From the NCBI RefSeq assembly GCF_035195345.1, contig NZ_CP136574.1:186001-250000 (forward strand): DNA of 64,000 nucleotides, written 5' to 3'. The position numbers and the translations under genes were made by a program. The notes beneath the pieces are model-generated. The model ran no database searches. It had not been told where the DNA came from and saw nothing but the letters and a program-made list of their open reading frames with translations. The stretch is from Flavobacterium sp. GTDB taxonomy: Bacteria; Bacteroidota; Bacteroidia; Flavobacteriales; Flavobacteriaceae. Below, in pieces: positions 1 through 8,945 of the stretch (its first letter is position 1; each line of letters opens with the position of its first letter).

Positions 1-1
1 A

Positions 2-121
2 GCGCAAGTTCAAAGTTGGCGGTTTATAGATAAGAATAAAGCCAATTCAAATGCTTCAACCTTAAAGTGCAAAAATCTCCATATTGATCCTGGCAGTTTT
101 TCTCATTGTAATTTGTTTTAA
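2..121 (+). CDS. C-terminal end of a probable prophage protein (partial)
   Basis: An open frame enters from the left edge and ends with TAA at 119-121, giving 39 visible residues. Only the tail is seen (it ends in PGSFSHCNLF) and I do not recognise a family. Support for it being a real gene end: the frame is open from the window edge, and a strong factor-independent terminator begins 11 bases after the stop. By position it would be a prophage structural gene upstream of the tail-assembly genes. The frame could be open by chance, since the visible part is short. Confidence 0.5.
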   Translation, partial: AQVQSWRFIDKNKANSNASTLKCKNLHIDPGSFSHCNLF

Positions 122-131
122 GTTAATCACT

Positions 132-158
132 AAACCACTCTTCGGAGTGGTTTTTTGT
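132..158 (+). terminator. Rho-independent terminator upstream of the small cassette
   Basis: A 9-bp stem, AAACCACTC / GAGTGGTTT, with a stable TTCG tetraloop is followed by a T run. It closes the partial gene ending at 121 and insulates the cassette that follows. Confidence 0.85.
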
Positions 159-207
159 TGCTAAATGTTAAAATTTAGTGTATTTCATCGATTTTATTAT
201 TTTTAGC

Positions 208-239
208 TTGGATAATATTACATATATGTTATATATTTG
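208..239 (+). promoter_or_regulatory. Candidate Bacteroidetes promoter of the small cassette
   Basis: TATATTTG at 232-239 fits the -7 consensus TAnnTTTG, and TTG at 208-210 lies 21 bases upstream as the -33 element. It stands about 58 bases before the ATG at 298 and directly downstream of a terminator, so the two-gene cassette can be transcribed independently of the phage late genes. Confidence 0.6.
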
Positions 240-297
240 CTCTATCAAAATAACAATTAGAACGTGGCGGCAACACTTTAATACGGCAAAAGAAAAA

Positions 298-510
298 ATG
301 AGAACACCAGAATTTTACATCGAAACAAAAAAAACAGGAGCAGGTCATTATTTAGTAACTGTTACTGATGAAGCGAACAATGAAATTAAATCTTATACTG
401 AAACTGATATGCAAGTTATAGATGCTTACAGTGAAGAAGATGGGATGTATGACATGACTCAATGGGATGCTACTCAGATAATGATTAGAAAAGCAGGATT
501 TGACAATTAA
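298..510 (+). CDS. Small conserved-looking protein of unknown function (70 aa)
   Basis: The 70-residue product starts MRTPEFYIETKKTG and is acidic in its second half (TETDMQVIDAYSEEDGMYD). I do not recognise a family and see no signal peptide or membrane segment. The ATG at 298 was chosen over the longer frame from 178 because that one would overlap the promoter at 232-239 and lacks a good leader; an A-rich tract (AAAGAAAAA) precedes 298. It is followed after 2 bases by an XRE regulator, so the two are surely cotranscribed. The pair resembles a regulator plus small effector or a toxin-antitoxin-like cassette inside the prophage, but nothing in the sequence proves a toxin. Confidence 0.7.
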   Translation: MRTPEFYIETKKTGAGHYLVTVTDEANNEIKSYTETDMQVIDAYSEEDGMYDMTQWDATQIMIRKAGFDN

Positions 511-512
511 TT

Positions 513-818
513 ATGGCAAATAATAAAAATAAAAACGAGCAATGGATGTTGCTCGTTTTACTTCTTAAAGAAATTGCAGAAGAAAAAGGAATCACGCAAA
601 ATCAAATTGCAGAACAAACAGGAATGATACAATCGGCAGTTAGTCGTTTCTTTTCCTTGAAATTCAAACCTACAATTGATACTTTTTTGCAAGTTTCAAA
701 AGCAATAAAAGTCAATTTCTTTTTTGAAGATAAAGAATCAAAAACAGATTTAAACAAATGCTTTGAAAAAGCAATGGAACAACTTGGAAGAAGAGTTGAT
801 AAGCTTCCAAAAAATTAA
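513..818 (+). CDS. XRE-family helix-turn-helix transcriptional regulator
   Basis: The 101-residue protein has a Cro/C1-type helix-turn-helix at about residues 15-70: KGITQNQIAEQTGMIQSAVS contains the two DNA-binding helices, followed by PTIDTFLQVSKAIKV, typical of the fourth and fifth helices. The C-terminal third is charged and without a recognisable effector domain. It begins 2 bases after the 70-aa gene and ends before a terminator. Family membership says it binds DNA as a dimer; the target is unknown but its own promoter at 208-239 is the obvious candidate. It is not placed like a phage main repressor, because structural genes flank it on the same strand. Confidence 0.88.
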   Translation: MANNKNKNEQWMLLVLLLKEIAEEKGITQNQIAEQTGMIQSAVSRFFSLKFKPTIDTFLQVSKAIKVNFFFEDKESKTDLNKCFEKAMEQLGRRVDKLPKN

Positions 819-838
819 AATAACTTCTTTTTTATCTT

Positions 839-865
839 AAACCATTCGCCAACACGAATGGTTTT
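839..865 (+). terminator. Terminator closing the XRE cassette
   Basis: The stem AAACCATTCG (839-848) / CGAATGGTTT (855-864) is followed by a T run. It separates the cassette from the tail genes, which then need their own promoter or read-through. Confidence 0.85.
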
Positions 866-922
866 TTGTTGTCCTATTTTTTGCCATTTCGCAAACCTAA
901 TTTTACCATAAATAATTACAAA

Positions 923-1339
923 ATGGCTGGACAATTAGACCTTTTTATGTTAGAAAAACAAGCAGGAACGCAGTTTGCAAATCGCATCAAGCGAAATCTT
1001 GTTTCTTCTATTCGTAGTAAAACCAACAAAGGCAGTGGATTGGCTTTGAAATCTACCGTAAAACCATTTTACAAAAACAATCTTTTAGAGCGCATTACCA
1101 TTTTTACGCCTTATTACATCTATCCAATTCTTCACGTAGGATTTGAAGGCACAAAAGCAAACGGAATCAACGCACGATTAAAAGCACGTGATTTCATTAT
1201 TGATGCTGTAGAACGTGGAAAAGCAGTAGAAGATTTAGCAGACATCATCGGAAACCAAAGAGCCGAAGTAATTATAAACCGAATCAACTTCGGATTTGAC
1301 AGAAATACACAATCATCCAACACCATAGGAAATGAGTAA
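923..1339 (+). CDS. Probable prophage tail-assembly protein (138 aa)
   Basis: The product starts MAGQLDLFMLEKQAG and is basic. It contains YIYPILHVGFEGTKANG and then a helical C-terminal part. I do not recognise a named family. In tailed phages the gene just before the tape measure is usually a tail completion protein or tail chaperone, and the size fits. The ATG at 923 was preferred over the first possible start at 866: 866 falls directly in the T run of the preceding terminator, while 923 follows an A-rich leader. The last 8 bases overlap the tape measure gene (ATGAGTAA), which suggests translational coupling. Confidence 0.7.
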   Translation: MAGQLDLFMLEKQAGTQFANRIKRNLVSSIRSKTNKGSGLALKSTVKPFYKNNLLERITIFTPYYIYPILHVGFEGTKANGINARLKARDFIIDAVERGKAVEDLADIIGNQRAEVIINRINFGFDRNTQSSNTIGNE

Positions 1340-4300
1340 AGACAATGTAACCAGAAGAATATCCATTTTCGTAAATGGAAAAGAAGTAGAAAACTCATTA
1401 AAAGGAGTAGAAGGAGCAATGGCGCAAGTGCGTAATCGTATGCGTTTACTAAATTCTGATTCTGAAACCTACGAAAAAGACTCAAAAGAATTAGCACAAA
1501 CAATGGATCAGTTGCGCCAACGTCAATCTGCTTATCGTGATGAACTTGGTTTGACAAACAAAGCAATGGAAGAAGCCAACGAAATTTCGGGAGGTTTGCG
1601 TGGCACACTTACAGGAATTTGGGATTCATTGGTTTCAGGAGATTTGCAAGGCGCAAAAGAAGGAATTTCCGCTATTACTTCGGGTATTGGTGGAATGATA
1701 AAAGCTTCTTTAACTTTTATTGCAACGCCACTTGGTGCTGCATTAGCTGGATTGGTAGCTTTAGGTGCTGGTGCAAAAGCCTTATTCGATTTCAACAAAG
1801 GATTAAACGACATGAACACCGAGCTTCGTGCTTTAGGTGTTAACGCTTCCGAGATTTCAAAAGTGCGTGATGAAATTTCCGCTACGGCTGAAACATTCGA
1901 CAAAGACTTCAAAGAAATAGCAGAGAAAGCCAACTCACTTTCCAAAACCTACGGCATTTCAATGTCAGAAGCGAATAGAATTATTGCTGAAGGTTTGGCT
2001 TCGGGTGGCGCACAAAATGAAGAGTTTTTGGATTCGCTTGGTGAGTACGATGAATTTTTTGCAAAGGCTGGTTATTCTGCCAAAGAATTTTCAGACATCA
2101 TCAACACAGGTTACGATTTAGGAATCTATTCTGATAAACTTCCAGATGCTTTAAAAGAAGCAGATTTGGCATTAAAAGAAAATACCAAGTCAACTCGCGA
2201 TGCATTGGTAAACGCTTTTGGTGCTTCATTCTCTGATGATATTCTAAACAAAGTTAAGACTGGAGAATTAACTACCAAACAAGCATTAGATGCAATTGCA
2301 CAAAAAGCGGAAGAATCTAATCTTTCACAACAGCAATACGCACAATTAACCGCAGATGTTTTCAAAGGTGCTGGAGAAGATGCTGGTGGTGCGCAAAAGA
2401 TATTTGAAGCTTTAGGGCAATCAGCAAAAAGAGAATTAGATGCAACGGCAAAAGCTTCACTTCAATTGGTTGATGCAAACGAACGATTAAACAAAGCACA
2501 ATCTGAATTATTTGAAATCAAAGATTTTGGCGAAATCTGGACAAAAATTAAAGCGGTTTCGGTAGATGCTTTCGCTTCGATGTTAGAATACATTTCCGAA
2601 GTAAAACAAGATATTCAACCACTAATTGATTTTGTTGGAGTTGTATTTTCAAACGCTTGGGAAGGAACAAAAGCAACGTTCTTGGCGTTTTTTGAGTTAC
2701 TAAAAACAAACTTCAAAGTAATTGGAACCGTAATATCAACCTTTGTAGAATTCTTTAAAAAAATATTTTCAGGTGATTTTCAAGGAGCTTTCACTGCCTT
2801 ACAAAACGGATTCTTTAAAGTAATAAATACCATTTCAAACGCTTTTGGAAAACTTAAAAACATCATTTTAGATGCTGTAATTGGAATCATAAGCAATATT
2901 GCACCGGTTCTTGAAGCTTTAGGAGTTGATGTTGATAAACTTAAAAAATCAATTGAAGGTTTTAAATCAAAAGAAGTAAAAATAAAAGCCGAAGTTGAAA
3001 CCATTACCAATAACAAAACCACAAATACATTATCTGGTTCTGGTGGCGGTGGTGCTACTGCTGATGAATTAAAAGCACAAGCAAAAGCACGTGCAGATGC
3101 AGCAGCAAAACAAAAAGCCGAAGAAGAAAAGGCAGCAAAAGAGCAATACGATAAAGCAAAAGCACTTGCCGATGCAAAAGCTAATTTAGCCAAAGCGCAG
3201 TTAGATAAATATATTTTTGATTTACGTTCTACACTTGATAAAGAACAAGCATTAACGCCTGAAAGTATTGCAATTGAAACCGAACGTTTAGCAAAAATTA
3301 AAGATGCTCAAATTCAATTTAATAATGATGAATTAGCGCGCAAAATTGCAGATTTAGAAGCAAAAGCAGTTTTAGAAAAAACATCGGTTGAAGTTTTGAA
3401 TGCTCAAAAAGAAGCATTGAATTTGGAGTATCAAATGAGAAATCAAGAGTTAGAACTTGGTTTCCAGCAATCAACTGATGCGCTAAAATTACAATACGAG
3501 CAAGAACAAAAAATTCTAAAAGCCGAGCAATTGGCATTGGATAATGAATTAGCATTAGCAGAAGCAGAAACAAAAGCAGAAGCCGACAAAATAAAGCAAG
3601 AACAAGACTACCAAGCCGAGTTACAGCGATATGCTAAACTTTACGCTGATAAGAAAATAACAGATGAAGAATACACTCGTTTCAAAGAAGCTGCAAAACA
3701 AAAGCAGGATGAAATGGACAGAGTTAGAGAACTTCAACAATTACAAGGAACGCTTGGCGGTTTAAACCAATTAGCTAATGCAGTTGGAGAAATGTTCGGT
3801 CAGTCTAAAGAATTGGCAATTATTCAAGCAGGAATCAATGGTGCAATGGCTGTTACATCTATTTTGGCACAATATCCAAAGTTTGATGGTGGATTTGCAA
3901 TGTGGGCGGCTATTGCAGCAGCAGGAATTACAACAATTGCTCAAGTTGGAAAAATTGCAAGTGCTAAACCACCAAAAAAACCTAAATTCTTCTACGGTGG
4001 TAACACAGGAGATAAACCTGCACTTGGTTATGATGAATTTGGACCCGTAACTGGTTACGTTCACAAAAACGAGTACGTTATTCCAGAAGTAATGACACAA
4101 GATCCACGATTTGCAAATACTATTACTTGGTTAGAAGCTAATCGCCAAAGTAAAATGCGTGGTTATGTAGATGGTGGTGCTACTTCTCCAGGAGTGGTTG
4201 GTGCTAATCCTGTGAAAACTTCATCCAACGAAACCGCAATGTTAGTAAATGCTGTAAATAATTTGAACGCGATACTTTCAAGTGGAATTATGGCTAAAGT

Positions 4301-4385
4301 AAATTTTGGATATAAAGACGTGGAAGAAATGGAAGATATGAAAAATGAAATTACTTCAGCTTCTCAAAATGGTACAATCGGATAA
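1332..4385 (+). CDS. Phage tail tape measure protein
   Basis: The 1017-residue protein has the tape-measure layout: an N-terminal helical region, a hydrophobic segment at about residues 122-150, more hydrophobic stretches at about 436-476 and 833-876, and a long Ala/Lys/Glu/Gln-rich coiled coil at about 590-800. A Gly/Lys/Pro-rich part near 880-930 (PPKKPKFFYGGNTGDKPA) and GYVHKNEYVIPEV are typical of Bacteroidetes phage tape measures. These proteins set tail length and help pass DNA through the membrane. It overlaps the upstream gene by 8 bases and is followed after 10 bases by the next tail gene, so it lies in a late operon. No frameshift or internal stop is seen; it looks intact. Confidence 0.9.
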   Translation: MSKDNVTRRISIFVNGKEVENSLKGVEGAMAQVRNRMRLLNSDSETYEKDSKELAQTMDQLRQRQSAYRDELGLTNKAMEEANEISGGLRGTLTGIWDSLVSGDLQGAKEGISAITSGIGGMIKASLTFIATPLGAALAGLVALGAGAKALFDFNKGLNDMNTELRALGVNASEISKVRDEISATAETFDKDFKEIAEKANSLSKTYGISMSEANRIIAEGLASGGAQNEEFLDSLGEYDEFFAKAGYSAKEFSDIINTGYDLGIYSDKLPDALKEADLALKENTKSTRDALVNAFGASFSDDILNKVKTGELTTKQALDAIAQKAEESNLSQQQYAQLTADVFKGAGEDAGGAQKIFEALGQSAKRELDATAKASLQLVDANERLNKAQSELFEIKDFGEIWTKIKAVSVDAFASMLEYISEVKQDIQPLIDFVGVVFSNAWEGTKATFLAFFELLKTNFKVIGTVISTFVEFFKKIFSGDFQGAFTALQNGFFKVINTISNAFGKLKNIILDAVIGIISNIAPVLEALGVDVDKLKKSIEGFKSKEVKIKAEVETITNNKTTNTLSGSGGGGATADELKAQAKARADAAAKQKAEEEKAAKEQYDKAKALADAKANLAKAQLDKYIFDLRSTLDKEQALTPESIAIETERLAKIKDAQIQFNNDELARKIADLEAKAVLEKTSVEVLNAQKEALNLEYQMRNQELELGFQQSTDALKLQYEQEQKILKAEQLALDNELALAEAETKAEADKIKQEQDYQAELQRYAKLYADKKITDEEYTRFKEAAKQKQDEMDRVRELQQLQGTLGGLNQLANAVGEMFGQSKELAIIQAGINGAMAVTSILAQYPKFDGGFAMWAAIAAAGITTIAQVGKIASAKPPKKPKFFYGGNTGDKPALGYDEFGPVTGYVHKNEYVIPEVMTQDPRFANTITWLEANRQSKMRGYVDGGATSPGVVGANPVKTSSNETAMLVNAVNNLNAILSSGIMAKVNFGYKDVEEMEDMKNEITSASQNGTIG

Positions 4386-4395
4386 ATAAAAAACA

Positions 4396-5730
4396 ATGAT
4401 ACAAGTAATCAATTTTCCACCAGAAAACCGCTATTTATTAGACGGAAACAATACACAAATAACCGTAACTTCTGATAATGCAGATGGTTATTTTCGTGCC
4501 AAAATTTATATTGATGATGCGCTTTTTGATGAGCAAGGTTGGAGCCGAAAAGACAACTTCACCGCTACAAAAGATTTATTGTATTTGTACAATGCATATT
4601 TCAAACCTTACTTTTTAGGAAGCTTCACAACGGGACTTTTAGAGCAAACCAATTTCAAAAAGAAAGTTTCAATCGTAATCGAAGAAAAAGACATCGATAC
4701 CGATGTGCTTTTAGGAACTGTTACGCTTCCAGATTTCTATTTGTTGTACAATGTAAAATCGGAAATCTTCAACGACATCAACAAATTATATATTTTCGGA
4801 CTAAAAGCCGAACATATGAATATGAAAAAAGACGGAACAATCGTAATTCCGTTTTATGCCAATGCCGAAACAGAAGATGTAAAAGTGACAATCTATGATG
4901 ATTTAGATAATATTTTGCACACGCAAACAATCGCTGATGTAAACGGAAAAAAGGTTTTCATTTACACCTTGAATCTTTCTGAAGTTACTGTAATATCATC
5001 GGTTTTATATTTGCGTGCCAAAATTGAAGTAGGAGCTGAAAGCACAGAGAAATTTTACAACGTTTTACGTTTGCCAAATTACGAAGTGAAAGAAGTAGTT
5101 TTTCAAAATAACTTCGGTTACTACATTCCAGCATACTTTGATGGCGATTTTGAAGATGTAAGTGGTATGAAAGTACAATCATACGAACGCTACGATACAT
5201 CAACCGCAGTTTACGCAGTAGAAGAAGACGGAACCTACACAATCAACACTGGTGGATTGTCAATTCGTGAAAAAGAAATCGTAAAAGAAATCGCCAATTC
5301 AATTGATTGTTATTTTAACAACAACGGAAAATATATCAGCGTAAACACAGCAACAAAAAAAGCAACCAACTTTAAATCACGTTTGAATATTTATGCAGAA
5401 GATTTGGTTTTTACTTTTTCGGCTGGATTGCCATTTACAAATTTAAATTTAGGAGAAGATGTTTCTGATTTAGAACTTCAGTTATTATCTATAACCAATT
5501 TAGAAGGTTCTAATTATGCCGTTGCATTTGATTCTAATTTTCCTTTGTTTCAAGTCTTTTCACAAGTTAGGATTAACTCAACAACATCTTGGTCTAATCC
5601 TGTAGCATTTTCTACAACTGTAAGTCCACAGGAAAGAATTGTTTCATTTGGAGGTGGATCTTTCCAAATGAGATTATATGCTTCGTATAACGATAATATT
5701 ATTTACTCTAACATTTTAAATAGTTTATAA
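4396..5730 (+). CDS. Prophage tail protein (444 aa)
   Basis: This is a beta-rich protein without a signal peptide, membrane segment or coiled coil, directly after the tape measure gene. In tailed phages the first large gene after the tape measure normally encodes a distal tail or baseplate protein, which fits the size and position. I recognise no catalytic motif. The stop codon overlaps the next start as TAATG at 5728-5732, so translation of the two is coupled. Assignment rests on position only. Confidence 0.75.
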   Translation: MIQVINFPPENRYLLDGNNTQITVTSDNADGYFRAKIYIDDALFDEQGWSRKDNFTATKDLLYLYNAYFKPYFLGSFTTGLLEQTNFKKKVSIVIEEKDIDTDVLLGTVTLPDFYLLYNVKSEIFNDINKLYIFGLKAEHMNMKKDGTIVIPFYANAETEDVKVTIYDDLDNILHTQTIADVNGKKVFIYTLNLSEVTVISSVLYLRAKIEVGAESTEKFYNVLRLPNYEVKEVVFQNNFGYYIPAYFDGDFEDVSGMKVQSYERYDTSTAVYAVEEDGTYTINTGGLSIREKEIVKEIANSIDCYFNNNGKYISVNTATKKATNFKSRLNIYAEDLVFTFSAGLPFTNLNLGEDVSDLELQLLSITNLEGSNYAVAFDSNFPLFQVFSQVRINSTTSWSNPVAFSTTVSPQERIVSFGGGSFQMRLYASYNDNIIYSNILNSL

Positions 5731-7664
5731 TGGCTTTAGTTACAATATTTTCGCTTGAAGGCGTAGAAATCGAGTATAAAAAAGATTCTTTAAGTTTAAA
5801 GAAAGAAAACAATTCCTTGTCTTCTGATTTTAAAGTGCCACATTCTCAATTTCCATTTTTGGTGATTGAGAATGATGTTACAAAGGCGGTTTTGGGTCCT
5901 TCTGATATTACTTCTATACGTAAGAACAAGATTGTTCCTGTAATTATATTGGAAAACGGAGTGCGTTATTATGGCGAGCTTCAACAATTAACGGTTTTGA
6001 AAAAGTTTAGAAAATGTAATTTAAAATATGGCTCTGATATTATTCCAATTGTGAATAAAAAGATTGCTGAATTTATGCCTTCGGTTTCGGTTATTCCAGG
6101 AGAAACTTCTCCAATTCCATTTACAGAAGAAAGCACCGAAGTAATTACAGGAAATGAATATTGGGAAATTTATCCAACTTCAATGATTGGACAAATATAT
6201 CCAGCTGTAAAATTTAATTTTCCAACGATGTATTGGCTCAATAAATACGGTGTTGGATTAGAAAATACAGATCCTTGGTATGCTTATCAAAACCATATCA
6301 ATAATTTTGGTGTTAATGCTTTTGAAGAAACTATTTTTTTATTGAATATTGGCGAAGTAGATGGTTCAGAAGTAACGGTAATTAATAAAAATGTAGCAAT
6401 GCCACACGTTTTTATATTATCTCCTTTGCATTATATTTTCACTTCTTTAGGTTGGAAAATTTCAGGTGATTTTACCACACACGAATTAATAAAACGTTTG
6501 TTGATGGTGCCTAAAAAAGATAATATTAGTAAAACTATAATTGCACCAGAAGGAGAATTTGTTATTTTACCATCAACAGCATGGACACTAATTGAAGGAG
6601 GTGGAGTTTTTGGAACTGACATTTACCGAAAAGTAGTTTATCAAACAATTACAGTAGAAGGTAATTATAAATTAAAATATTCTTTTGAATTAGAAAATTT
6701 ACCCACACCTTTTACTCCGTATAATCACCAAAGGAGTAGATTAATTGTAAACCCATCTGGAGCTGATAATTCTGTTTGGGTATTTCAAAAAGCTATTTTT
6801 TATAATAATGGAAATAATTATATTGTTGAAGGAGAAGTAGAATTGCAATCTGGTGTTGGTTCAATGCTTTTTATTTATGAAGATTCTTTACAAAATATGC
6901 CTGTTAATTATAATTTAGAATTGACTTTAATTGGTAATGAAAAAGAATTTAATCAAATGCACCCAACTATTGAATTAGGTCGTTATGTTCCTGAATGGAC
7001 AGTTGGAAACTATTTGAATTACATAAAAAATAAATTCAATTTAGATATTACTTTGGATGATTTTAAAAAGGAAATCACTTTGAATTTAAACGAGAATATT
7101 GCTTTGAATGAAGAGCCAGCAATTATTTCTCAATCATTAAAAATGACCTCTTATGATATTGCTGCAAATTCATCTTTCGTATTAAAAGAAGAAAACGAAG
7201 AAGATGCCGCGTTATTTATCACACAAGAAGAAATCATTTCGTATGATGGAACCACCGATGATTTTACCAAAGTAATTGAATCTAAATTCAAAATTTTACC
7301 ACGCAATGGATATACTTCGGTTTTATCAGACGACATAAACGATAAACAAGGTGTTGGTTTGATAATTTATGATGAAGCAACCGCACCATTTACAGCCGAA
7401 GCCACCGAAAACGGATTCAATTTAAACATACCAGGAGAAAAAGGAATCTATGAAACATTTTTTAGAAGATGGTTAAAATTTATGTTGAATGCATCCAATT
7501 GTGAAGTAACAGGATATTTTACAGAAACTGAAATTGCAAAAATAAATAAAGCGAAGGCAGTTTATATAAACAACCAACGCTTTAGAATTATTGATATTCA
7601 AACTACCGAAGCTGCAAACAATTTTCAAGAAGTGAAAATGCGCTTATTAAGCGTTAATTATTAA
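5730..7664 (+). CDS. Prophage tail/baseplate protein (644 aa)
   Basis: A 644-residue beta-rich protein is coupled to the preceding tail gene by a TAATG overlap. The N-terminus (LEGVEIEYKKDSLSLKKENN) and the C-terminus are free of signal or membrane sequences. By gene order it would belong to the tail tip or baseplate; I cannot name a family. Its last 11 bases overlap the last 11 bases of the convergent integrase gene, an unusually tight junction with no terminator between, so late transcription would run antisense into the integrase gene. Confidence 0.72.
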   Translation: MALVTIFSLEGVEIEYKKDSLSLKKENNSLSSDFKVPHSQFPFLVIENDVTKAVLGPSDITSIRKNKIVPVIILENGVRYYGELQQLTVLKKFRKCNLKYGSDIIPIVNKKIAEFMPSVSVIPGETSPIPFTEESTEVITGNEYWEIYPTSMIGQIYPAVKFNFPTMYWLNKYGVGLENTDPWYAYQNHINNFGVNAFEETIFLLNIGEVDGSEVTVINKNVAMPHVFILSPLHYIFTSLGWKISGDFTTHELIKRLLMVPKKDNISKTIIAPEGEFVILPSTAWTLIEGGGVFGTDIYRKVVYQTITVEGNYKLKYSFELENLPTPFTPYNHQRSRLIVNPSGADNSVWVFQKAIFYNNGNNYIVEGEVELQSGVGSMLFIYEDSLQNMPVNYNLELTLIGNEKEFNQMHPTIELGRYVPEWTVGNYLNYIKNKFNLDITLDDFKKEITLNLNENIALNEEPAIISQSLKMTSYDIAANSSFVLKEENEEDAALFITQEEIISYDGTTDDFTKVIESKFKILPRNGYTSVLSDDINDKQGVGLIIYDEATAPFTAEATENGFNLNIPGEKGIYETFFRRWLKFMLNASNCEVTGYFTETEIAKINKAKAVYINNQRFRIIDIQTTEAANNFQEVKMRLLSVNY

Positions 7665-8853
7665 GAATGGTATCAAGGTTAAGGATTTCAATATCAGTAA
7701 TGCTTTCGGCAATGTGAACGTAAATCATAGTGTCTTCAATTTTCGAATGGCCAAGTAATTTTTGAAGCACCGTAACATTTCCACCCGAAATAATAAAATT
7801 AGTTGCAAACGTGTGACGGCTTACATGGTACGTCACACGTTTTTTAATGCCACAAATTTTACAAATATCTTTCAAGGTGCGATTCGTGTATTCATCTGTA
7901 TAGTTACTATTGAAAGGCTTTTGTTTACTAATGAATTTCTTTGCAGATTCATTCATTTGGATGCGTTGGAGCTTTCCAGTCTTTTCCGCTACGAAAACAA
8001 CATAGTCACCGATGATATTGTCAGCTTCAATTTTCTTAATATCTGAAATTCGCAATCCGGTAAAGCAAGAAAATAGAAATTTTGACAAAATATTCTTGTG
8101 CATTTCGTTCACAAAATCCGAATTCCAATACTTATATAAGGTATTAATTTCATCAGGCATTAAAAAAGTACGGTGCGATTTAAAGTTTGGTCGTTTAATG
8201 TCGGAACTATTCAACGGAATTTTTATACCACGATCAAGCGCAACATTCAAGTACTTTTTAAAATTCTTAAAGAAAGTAGAAATTGTATTCTCTTCGTTTT
8301 TCATTTTCACTTTTAAAAATATACGAATGTCTTCGATTTGCTTTTTATCGATTTCATAGAAATACAAATGATCCTTATATTTTCGAAGCTTCTCCAATGC
8401 AGATTTTTGTTGGCGATACGTTCCTGGTTTCAATAACCCTTTTTGCCGATCCAGTTCTTCATCCCAAAAAGTGATAAAACAAATCCAAGAAGAAGGATTT
8501 AATATTTCGTTTGTGAGTTTATCAATATCAAGCACCACATTTGAAAGTCGGTAGTTGATTTCAATTGTATTTATATCAGCCAAGAATTTTTCAATTATCA
8601 AATTGTAATCCTTATGCTTTTCAAATTTTGCAGAAACACGTTGTTTCACTTTATCAAAGTGAATTTTTTTAACCGAAAGATTTAATGGAAATATTTTTTT
8701 TCTGCCATTTAAAAAAATCTGAACATATAAAGAGTTGGTTCCATCAGTTCTGATGTAGTCCTCTTTAATCTTTACTTTGTAAGTTAACTTCCCATTCATT
8801 TTTTGTGAGTAGTTTTGTGAGTAGTAAATTGCGTTTTGAGAGTGTAAAAGCAT
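7654..8853 (-). CDS. Tyrosine-type site-specific integrase
   Basis: The 399-residue protein has an N-terminal arm-type DNA-binding domain (about 20-95), a SAM-like core-binding domain (about 105-215) and a C-terminal catalytic domain. Catalytic residues are visible: Arg in TGLRISDIKK, the HxxR motif in HVSRHTF, His in LLGHSKIED and the nucleophile Tyr in MIYVHI near residue 378. It would catalyse prophage integration and excision at the neighbouring tRNA-Arg. The start at 8853 gives the full frame; an ATG at 8799 is an alternative that leaves all domains intact. Between the two starts is a perfect 12-bp tandem repeat encoding YSQN-YSQK, which may be DNA that the protein binds rather than useful protein sequence. 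Confidence 0.93.
   Translation of the reverse strand: MLLHSQNAIYYSQNYSQKMNGKLTYKVKIKEDYIRTDGTNSLYVQIFLNGRKKIFPLNLSVKKIHFDKVKQRVSAKFEKHKDYNLIIEKFLADINTIEINYRLSNVVLDIDKLTNEILNPSSWICFITFWDEELDRQKGLLKPGTYRQQKSALEKLRKYKDHLYFYEIDKKQIEDIRIFLKVKMKNEENTISTFFKNFKKYLNVALDRGIKIPLNSSDIKRPNFKSHRTFLMPDEINTLYKYWNSDFVNEMHKNILSKFLFSCFTGLRISDIKKIEADNIIGDYVVFVAEKTGKLQRIQMNESAKKFISKQKPFNSNYTDEYTNRTLKDICKICGIKKRVTYHVSRHTFATNFIISGGNVTVLQKLLGHSKIEDTMIYVHIAESITDIEILNLDTILNN
8801..8824. repeat. Perfect 12-bp tandem repeat at the integrase 5' end
   Basis: TTTTGTGAGTAG occurs twice head to tail (8801-8812 and 8813-8824), and its first ten bases occur a third time at 9022-9031 beyond the tRNA. Position near the putative attachment site suggests possible arm-type integrase sites, but this is inference. 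Confidence 0.6.
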
Positions 8854-8886
8854 AAATGTTTGATTTTGTCAATTAGCATAAATAAC

Positions 8887-8932
8887 TAAAGGCGAGCACT
8901 TTACGTTTTTATACGTAAAATATTCGCCTTTA
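8887..8932. terminator. Nested hairpin between integrase and tRNA-Arg
   Basis: Outer stem TAAAGGCGA (8887-8895) / TCGCCTTTA (8924-8932) encloses an inner stem TTTACGT (8900-8906) / ACGTAAA (8913-8919). It lies 14 bases downstream of the tRNA-Arg 3' end and probably terminates tRNA transcription. No long T run follows, so a regulatory or recombination role is also possible. Confidence 0.55.
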
Positions 8933-8945
8933 ATTTTATTTCTAG

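Noticed and set aside
2780..3193. 137-codon minus-strand frame opposite the tape measure gene
   Set aside because: Ala/Ser/Phe-rich composition mirrors the Lys/Glu/Ala codons of the sense strand; an antisense shadow.
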